A DNA stretch of 64,000 nt from JAHDHW01 sp965277415 (lineage in GTDB: Bacteria > Bacteroidota > Bacteroidia > Chitinophagales > Saprospiraceae): NCBI GenBank assembly GCA_965277415.1, contig CBDICS010000027.1:62001-126000 (forward strand), written 5' to 3'. The translations under genes were made by a program, and so were the position numbers. A model generated the notes under the pieces. It was not told where the DNA came from. It saw nothing but the letters and a program-made list of their open reading frames with translations, and made no database searches. Below are positions 17,292 to 25,000 of the stretch, piece by piece (the stretch's first letter is position 1; the number at the start of each line of letters is the position of its first letter).

Positions 17292-17723
17292 ATGACACAT
17301 CAAGTAAAACATATTTATAAGAATGCATCTGTTAAGTTTCAATTTATTGCAGACGTGGAATTCGGAGTTCCAAGTAGGAATTGTAGAAATTTTGGAATCT
17401 GTCGAATTAATCCAACTAAAAACTCGAAATCGTTAAGTAGCCAAACAATTGATGATCAATGTAAAGGATGTAAAAAAGATAAACATGTTAAATCTGTTAT
17501 CTCTATAATGAATAATGATGTTGTCGAAATTAGTTTTTTAAAATTCTATATAAACGAATTGGATTATTATAATCACTTTAATACTGGAAAATTTATAGTA
17601 GAAGAAGATTTCGATTTTTCAATGGAAGGAAAACCTACTATAAGTTTTAAAATTAAAAAAGGATTATATTCTGTAAAATTAAATGAAACTTTTATAACAG
17701 TCGTATTTGAAAATAAATCGTAA
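17292..17723 (+). CDS. Small Cys-containing protein, unknown function
   Basis: About 143 residues from ATG 17292, chosen because AAGGAAG lies just upstream; the frame extends back to a TTG at 17271. The N-terminal half has four cysteines in two pairs, NCRNFGICRI and QCKGCKK, which could bind a metal ion or form an Fe-S site. The C-terminal half is predominantly beta (ISFKIKKGLYSVKLNETFITVVFE). No signal peptide. I do not recognise the family. It lies alone upstream of the antiterminator gene. Confidence 0.6.
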   Translation: MTHQVKHIYKNASVKFQFIADVEFGVPSRNCRNFGICRINPTKNSKSLSSQTIDDQCKGCKKDKHVKSVISIMNNDVVEISFLKFYINELDYYNHFNTGKFIVEEDFDFSMEGKPTISFKIKKGLYSVKLNETFITVVFENKS

Positions 17724-18301
17724 CTATTCTATTTCGATACGAAAAAGGTTTGAGAAAACGTACAACCGTTTTCTATCAATAGCAACTCAAAACGAAAATT
17801 ATTAGGGAATAAAAATCCCAAACCATTTTATTTTGAGTACCTGTAGTGTTTTAAAGTTTCTAAAAAAATATAAGTATAAAGCGGAGCACTAATTATTCCT
17901 TGTTCCTTCATACAAATAACAAATAATATTTATGCCTTCAGATGTTGAAATCTGAACAGTTGACTAATTCATCTATAAGTTAGATGGGACTTAGAATAGC
18001 GGAGCTATATAAGCTACAGTTTATACTAAAAAAAGTAAGGGGCCTTAGTCTAGAAAATCTTTGTTGAAAATTTTAAAACCTAAAACTAATACACGGCCCC
18101 TTAATAAGATATTTATACTTTCTTTAATAAATAGCTCTATTAATTGTTAATAAGTGAAAAGGTGAATACGGTAAGAATGTATTTTTAAATATTGGTAGCT
18201 TAATATGGAGAAATTTAATTGGCAATAAAGTAAATGTATTTTTTCTAAAAATCAAAATATTATTGGAAAAATATAATTCTTTCAAATCTAATATAAACGA
18301 T
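17724..18301. other. Intergenic with several hairpins, upstream of the antiterminator gene
   Basis: No gene is evident. It contains AGAAAACG / CGTTTTCT (17753-17773), which has no T-run, and TTCAGAT / ATCTGAA (17937-17956). A larger inverted repeat at 18036-18103 is listed separately. The promoter for the NusG-like gene and perhaps the whole cluster should lie here, but I cannot place it. Confidence 0.4.
18036..18103. repeat. Long hairpin upstream of the antiterminator gene
   Basis: TAAGGGGCC (18036-18044) pairs with GGCCCCTTA (18095-18103), and the pairing can extend inward through TTAGT and ACTAA. It is the most GC-rich paired stretch in an AT-rich region. It could be a structured leader RNA or a small mobile element. 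Confidence 0.4.
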
Positions 18302-18832
18302 ATGAATTTTCCCTCTAAATCCTGGTACGCGCTCTATACTCGTCCAAAAAATGAGAAAAAAATTTGTTTTTATTTGAGACAAAAAGGAATTGTATCTTTT
18401 CTGCCAATGACTACTGAAATTAGACAATGGTCGGATCGAAAAAAAAGAATAAAACTACCTCTTTTTCCAAATTATATTTTTGTGCATATAAATGAAAAAC
18501 AATTAGGATGTATCGACGATATATCTGGAGCTATTCGATTTATAGGCATAGGAAAAAAGCCTTCTGTTATTCCTGATAAGGTAATAGAATCTCTACAAAA
18601 AATTGAAAGTAAAAAAACTTCAGTGGAAGAATTAAAATTTTTTAAAGGAGAAAAAGTAAGGATAGCCAATGGAGACTTTATCGGAGTTGAAGGAGTATTT
18701 ATAAGAAAAGGAATGAAAAAATTGCTGGCGATTGAAGTTGAAATAATGAACCGAGTTGTAATGATTGAATTGGATATGAATCAAGTTAGAAAACTCGAAC
18801 CACTTGAAAGAAACACGAAGACAACAAACTAA
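18302..18832 (+). CDS. Specialised NusG paralogue (UpxY/LoaP-like transcription antiterminator)
   Basis: A roughly 176-residue protein with the NusG N-terminal domain (SWYALYTRPKNEKKIC, then LPLFPNYIFVHI) and a C-terminal KOW-type domain (GEKVRIANGDFIGVEGVFI). UpxY proteins in Bacteroides and LoaP in Bacillus stop premature termination in the long operon directly downstream, and LoaP controls polyketide operons. Position here is the same: alone, 265 bases before a run of megasynthase genes longer than 45 kb. The frame opens at TTG 18263, but ATG 18302 gives the usual short N-terminus before the WYALYTRP motif. It is too divergent and misplaced to be the housekeeping nusG. Confidence 0.85.
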   Translation: MNFPSKSWYALYTRPKNEKKICFYLRQKGIVSFLPMTTEIRQWSDRKKRIKLPLFPNYIFVHINEKQLGCIDDISGAIRFIGIGKKPSVIPDKVIESLQKIESKKTSVEELKFFKGEKVRIANGDFIGVEGVFIRKGMKKLLAIEVEIMNRVVMIELDMNQVRKLEPLERNTKTTN

Positions 18833-18861
18833 TGATTTTGTTTATGCCTTGTCACTTAATT

Positions 18862-18958
18862 CCTCAGTCCTGAGGGTTTGCATTTAGTATTTTAGAGCCT
18901 TGTTTAAAAATTGGTAAAGGTCTATGAAAATGCCTTTTTCGTCCGCCTTGCGGCTTTT
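18862..18958 (+). promoter_or_regulatory. NRPS operon leader with two hairpins (possible antitermination site and terminator)
   Basis: The 265-base gap between the NusG-like gene and the first NRPS gene holds CCTCA-GTCC-TGAGG (18862-18875) and, 67 bases later, CCGC-CTT-GCGG (18943-18953) followed by CTTTTTT. The second resembles a weak intrinsic terminator, and the first a possible recognition hairpin for the antiterminator. The arrangement recalls LoaP-dependent leaders; function is inferred. Confidence 0.4.
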
Positions 18959-19097
18959 TTCATCTCAATAGCTAGCTTTTTTAATACCAATTATTATTGT
19001 TAATAGTCCAATCCTGGTCTATAATCACTCACGTTTTCGAAAATGATTTTTTAAACAGTCACCTTGAGTTTCAAGATGATAAAATTATTTATTTAAG

Positions 19098-22000
19098 ATG
19101 AACTTAGTAAGAGACCATAAAGATAAACTAATCATAAGATCTTATTGGAGGACTAAAATTTCTCAAAATGTACCTGTAGAAATTTCTAATCCTGCTGATA
19201 TTAAAAAGATTAAAAAAACAGTATCCGCTATAAGATTAACCGCATTTAATAAAATTACTTCAAATGTCGCCTTATCTGAATATACAGTTTTTGTTGCTTT
19301 TTATTCTTTTTTAATAGAAACATATTATGAAGATATTTTTGATGGCCTTATATATAGTGAATCTAATGTAGATCCTTTAAACTATTCATTTCTTTTGAAA
19401 GGAAAATTGAATATAAAAAGAAAGAAAACCAAAGATTGGATTAAAGAAATTGCTAAAGAAATAGAGACGCTTACTTCATATATTAATAATGAGGAAGCTT
19501 TAGGCGCTTATAGTAATTTTGGTTTTACTTATACCCAAAGGGACACCCCTGAAACGAGTTTGAAAAAACTTTTTCTAAAAATTAATAAAAATGAAAAAGG
19601 AGGGTTCGAATTTAAATTTTTATATGATGAAAAGTATTTTTCAGAAAATGTAATTGATAGCTTTAGTGAGAATTTTATAAAATTGCTTACTGAAATTAAC
19701 AATATTCTTGACTCAAAACTTGAATCAATTTCTCTTGTTTCAAATGTCGAAAAGCAAAAAATAATTTATGATTTTAATGATACAGATAAAACCTTTGATA
19801 GAAGCAAAACAATCATTGATTTATTTGAAGAACAAGTAGTTGAAAATCCAAATAAAATAGCTCTTGTTTTTGAAAACAAAGAGTTTACTTATAAAGAACT
19901 AAATCAAGAAGCTAATGCTTTGGGGCATTTTTTAAGGTTGAGCTATGCCATTAAGTCAAATGACTTGATTGGTGTCAAATTAGACCGAAGTGAAAAGCTT
20001 ATTATTACGATCTTAGCCGTGTTAAAATCAGGAGCAGCATACGTTCCTATTGATCTGAATTATCCAGAAAATCGAATAGAGTACATCGAAAAAGATAGTA
20101 ATTGCAAAGTCGTAGTAGATCAAGAAATATTCAACAAATTTTATCAAAATAAAAAAACTTACTTAAATACTAATCTTGAAAAGTTAAATCAAACTCAGGA
20201 TCTAGCTTATATTATTTATACTTCAGGAAGTACAGGTAATCCTAAGGGCGTGATGATTACTCATGAGAATGTTAGTGCATTGATCGGATGGGCTCAGGAA
20301 GAATACAATACATCTGATTTTGATATTACCTATGCGGCGACGTCTCATTGCTTTGACCTTTCTATTTATGAAATTTTCTTTACACTAGCAGAAGGTAAAA
20401 AAATAAGGTTATTAAGAAATGCATTGGAAATTGGTAAGTTCTTACCCTTTGATACTAAGGTTTTAATAAACACTGTACCATCCGTAATTCGGAAATTGCT
20501 AGAAGAAGGTATTTACATTCCAAATAATGTAAGTGTACTCAATTTAGCTGGGGAAGCTTTTCCTGTAGATATCGTTCCTCACTTGTTTGTAGATAAAGTG
20601 GAAGTCCGAAACTTATATGGACCTTCTGAAGATACAACTTATAGCACCTGCTATAAACTAAGTAATCAGACTTATAATAATATACCAATTGGAAAACCAA
20701 TACTTAATACTCAAACCTATATTCTTAATGATGATTTACAACCTGTTCCTAAAGGAATTTCAGGTCGGTTATTTGTTGCCGGTGTTGGTGTTGCAAAAGG
20801 ATATCTCAATCGCCCAAAATTGACAGGGCAGAAGTTTCTTGAAAACCCATTTATTACTGGTGGGCGTATGTATGATACGGGAGATTTGGCAAGGTGGAAT
20901 AGTGATGATGAATTGGAATTTTTAGGAAGAAAAGATTTTCAAGTAAAATTAAATGGTTATCGAATTGAGTTAGAAGAAATAGAACATACAATTACTCAAT
21001 TTTCAGCGGACATTACTCAATCTGTAGTAGCTGTTAAAAAAAGTAATCAAAAAAATATACTTTTCGCTTATTATACTTGTAATGGAAAAGTTGACCAACA
21101 AGCACTTCGAAAATATTTAGAATCGAAGCTGCCAGTTTATATGATCCCAACATTTTTTGTAAAGATGGATGTATTCCCTTTAACGCCAAATGGGAAAATA
21201 AATAGGAAAGTATTGTCTGAACAAATTGAAGAGCATCTCGTACAAAACGATTATAGAGCACCTCAAAATGAAAATGAAAAAGTATTAGTTGATATATGGG
21301 AAGAAGTTCTAGGAATAGATAAAATTGGTATCAATGATTCTTTTTTTGAATTGGGGGGACATAGCCTTATAATAGATCAGATTATTAATCGAATTTATAA
21401 AAGACTTGGTAAAAGCGTTTCATATAAGTTTTTTTATAGCAATCCCGATATTCAACAATTAGGATTAGCTTTAAAGAAAAGAGCGTATTCTCCAATCTTA
21501 ACTATTCCTAAATCTGATTCTTATCCTGTTACAGAAGCACAGTACCGATTTTGGATGCTGAGTCAATTAGAAGGTGGAACAAAGGCCTATCAGATAAATA
21601 GTGCGGTTCAAATAAATGGAGATATTGAGGCGGATCTTTTTATTAAAGCATTTAAAGAAGTAGTAAAACGACATGAGATATTAAGAACTCATTTTCAAAC
21701 TAATGACAATGGAGTACTGCGGCAGTTTATTACTCCCTGGAATCAATTTGATATGGATTTTTCAAATATGGATTTTTCAGAAACTTCAAATCCTTATTTT
21801 GAAATAGAGCAGTTTATCGAAAATAAGAATCAACAAGGTTTTGATCTCGCTAATGGACCTTTATTTAGAGCTGCATTATTACAAACATCAAAGACTCATT
21901 TTGTTTTTTATCTTTCTCTTCATCATATCATCAGTGATGGATGGTCGCTTGAAGTTCTTCGTGCAGAAGTTCTAAATAATTATAAAAACTTGCTTGCAGG

Positions 22001-25000
22001 AAATGAAAGTCCTGATCCACCTCAGTTGATTCAGTTTAAAGATTATGTCCATTGGTTAAAAAGTAGAAGTAGCGAAAATGATTATTTGGAATCTGAAAAA
22101 TATTGGTTAGATCAATTTGATGGAACTATTCCTGTCTTGAATCTTCCTACAATCAATAAGCGCCCTGTTATTAAAACTTATGCAGGAAAACAATTGTCAT
22201 ATGATTTTCCTGCTTCATTGCTGAACCAACTAAAAACTTTTTCTAAAGAACAACAACTTACGCTTTTTACTACTTTGATGGCGGTAGTGAAAACATTGCT
22301 TTATCGATATAGCAAGCAAGAAGAAATAATTGTTGGAGTACCTGTTGCAGGAAGAGAGCATCCTGATTTAGAAAATCAAATAGGCTTATACCTCAATGTA
22401 TTAGCAATTAAGTCATCAATAGATAAGGATGATAGTTTTTTAAACTTGCTTGAAAGAGAAAAGCAACTTCTTTTGGATGCATATGCACATCAGGATTATC
22501 AATTCAATACACTTGTTGAAAAATTGAACCTCAAAAGAGATCGTTCGAGATCGCCTCTGTTTGATGTGATGATTATACTCCAGAATCAAGAGGGTTTATC
22601 AAGTATTCAAAATAATAATAATGACAAGGATTTCATTTTAGAAGATTACAAACTTGCTCGTGATTCTTCACAGTTTGACCTTACTTTTAACTTTGTTGAA
22701 AGAGAAGGATTATTATTAGATATTCAATACGATTCAGGTATATACGCTGAGAGCTTTGTCGAAAGTATGTTTTTACACCTTGAAAATGTAATGAAACAGA
22801 TAATCGCAAACCCAGAGCAAAGCATTCGAGGATTAAATTTTCTCACCGAAAAAGAGAAAATTTACCAAATAGAAAAGTTAAATGCTAATAATAGAGATTA
22901 TTCAAAAACAGAGACATTAATTGACTTATTTGAAACTCAAGCTTCAAAAACACCAAACGAAATAGCTGTTGTTTTTGAAAATAAATCATGGACTTATCTC
23001 GATATTAAAAATCGATCTAGTCAGTTAGCTAATTACCTGTTATTTCATCATGATATAGCTCAGGGCGATTTTGTTGGAGTTAAATTAGAACGAAATGAAT
23101 GGCTACTAATCACGATATTGGCGATCTTGAAAACTGGTGCTGCATATGTTCCGATAGATCCTAATTATCCTCAGGGACGGATTGAGTTTATTGAGTCAGA
23201 TAGCCAATGCAAAATCACAATTACTCAAAATACATTGAATGCATTTCAGAAAGAAGATCTTTTAGCTGTTTTACCAGAAACAAGTTTAGAGTCAAATGAT
23301 CTTGCTTATGTGATTTATACATCCGGTTCTACAGGTAAGCCTAAAGGAGTAATGATTACGCATAAAAATGCAGCAGCTTTGATAAATTGGAGTAAAGAAG
23401 AATTCAAGGCTACAGATTTCGAAATGCTTTATGCCGTAACATCTTATTGTTTTGATCTTTCTGTATTTGAGTTCTTTTATCCTTTAAGTATTGGAAAGCA
23501 AATTAGAATTTTAGATAATAGCTTATCGTTTGGAGACTATCTTCCTCAAGATCGAAAAGTACTAATCAATACCGTTCCTTCTGTAGTTAGAGATTTGTTG
23601 AATCGAAAAGTACCTTTAGAGAATGTGGCAGCTATAAATATGGCAGGAGAACCTATTCCAATTTCTCTAAGCAATGAATTAATAGCACTAGATCAAAAAA
23701 TAGAACTTAGAAACTTATATGGACCTTCAGAAGATACAACCTATAGTAGTTGTTATAGAATCGAAAGGCTTCATGATCAATCTTTACCAATAGGAAAACC
23801 TATTTCTAATACTCAATTCTATATTGTTTCAGATACAATGGAATTACAAGCATTTGGAGTAGTAGGAGAGTTATGCATTTCCGGAGATGGACTAAGCGAT
23901 GGTTATTTAAATCGTCCAGAGTTGAATTCAGAAAAATTTGTTTCAAACCCTTTTAATAAAGGGATGAGAATGTACAAAACAGGAGACCTTGCATATTGGT
24001 TGCCAGACGGGAATTTGGCTTTTGTAGGGAGAAAAGATGATCAAGTGAAAATTAGAGGTTATCGAATAGAACTAGGCGAGATTGAAAAAGTATTGTCGAT
24101 GCAAGAAGAAATTTCTGAGTCGGTAGTTTTGGTGAAAGAGAAAGAAGAAGAAAAATTTATTGTTGCCTATTTCTTAGGGGTAAATATAAATATAGCAGAA
24201 ATTAGAAATAATATGTCTAGGTTTCTACCTGACTATATGATACCTAATTATTTTGTTGAAGTTGAAAAAATCCCATTAACTCCAAATGGCAAAACCAATA
24301 AAAAAGCCCTACTAGATTTAGAACTTTCTACTTTGGGAGATAATAATGTTGAAAGAGTAATTATTCAGCCTGCCAACAAAATTGAAGATAAAGTTCTTGA
24401 GATTTGGAAGCGTTTATTAAGTCAAAATAGTATAAGTACAGCAGATGATTTTTTCGAATTAGGAGGACATAGCTTACTATTGACAAAATTAATCAATGAA
24501 TATTTAAGGGTATTTAAAGTAAAACTAAATTTAAAAGAAATTTACTCTAATACAATACTTGCTTTTCATGCCAATCTTATAAAAAACTCAGCTGCTAATG
24601 ATATTCAAGAGATAGAAAAAATCCCTGTTCAGAAATCATATGATTTATCACCTTCTCAAGTTCGATTCTGGTTGTTGTTTCAGATAAAAAAGAAGACTAG
24701 GGAGTTTAATATGTTTAGTCAATATAAACTACCTTATGATTTGAATATAGAAAACTTCCGGTCTTCTTTTATTCAATTAATTAATAGACATGAAAGTTTG
24801 AGGACTATTTTTATTGAAAAAAAAGGAGTACCCAAACAAGAGATTCTAAACGATCAAGAAGTAGCCTTACCTGTTTATTCAATTGAAGTAGAAGCAGAAG
24901 CGGATGTATTTGAATTTGAATTTGATTTAGAAGTATTTCCATTGTTCAGAGCTGCTTTGTTAAATAAAGGCACTGAATGGTTCCTCTATTTTAATATGCA

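Noticed and set aside
17753..17773. AGAAAACG/CGTTTTCT hairpin 30 bases after the small Cys protein
   Set aside because: No T-run follows on either strand, so I do not call it a terminator.
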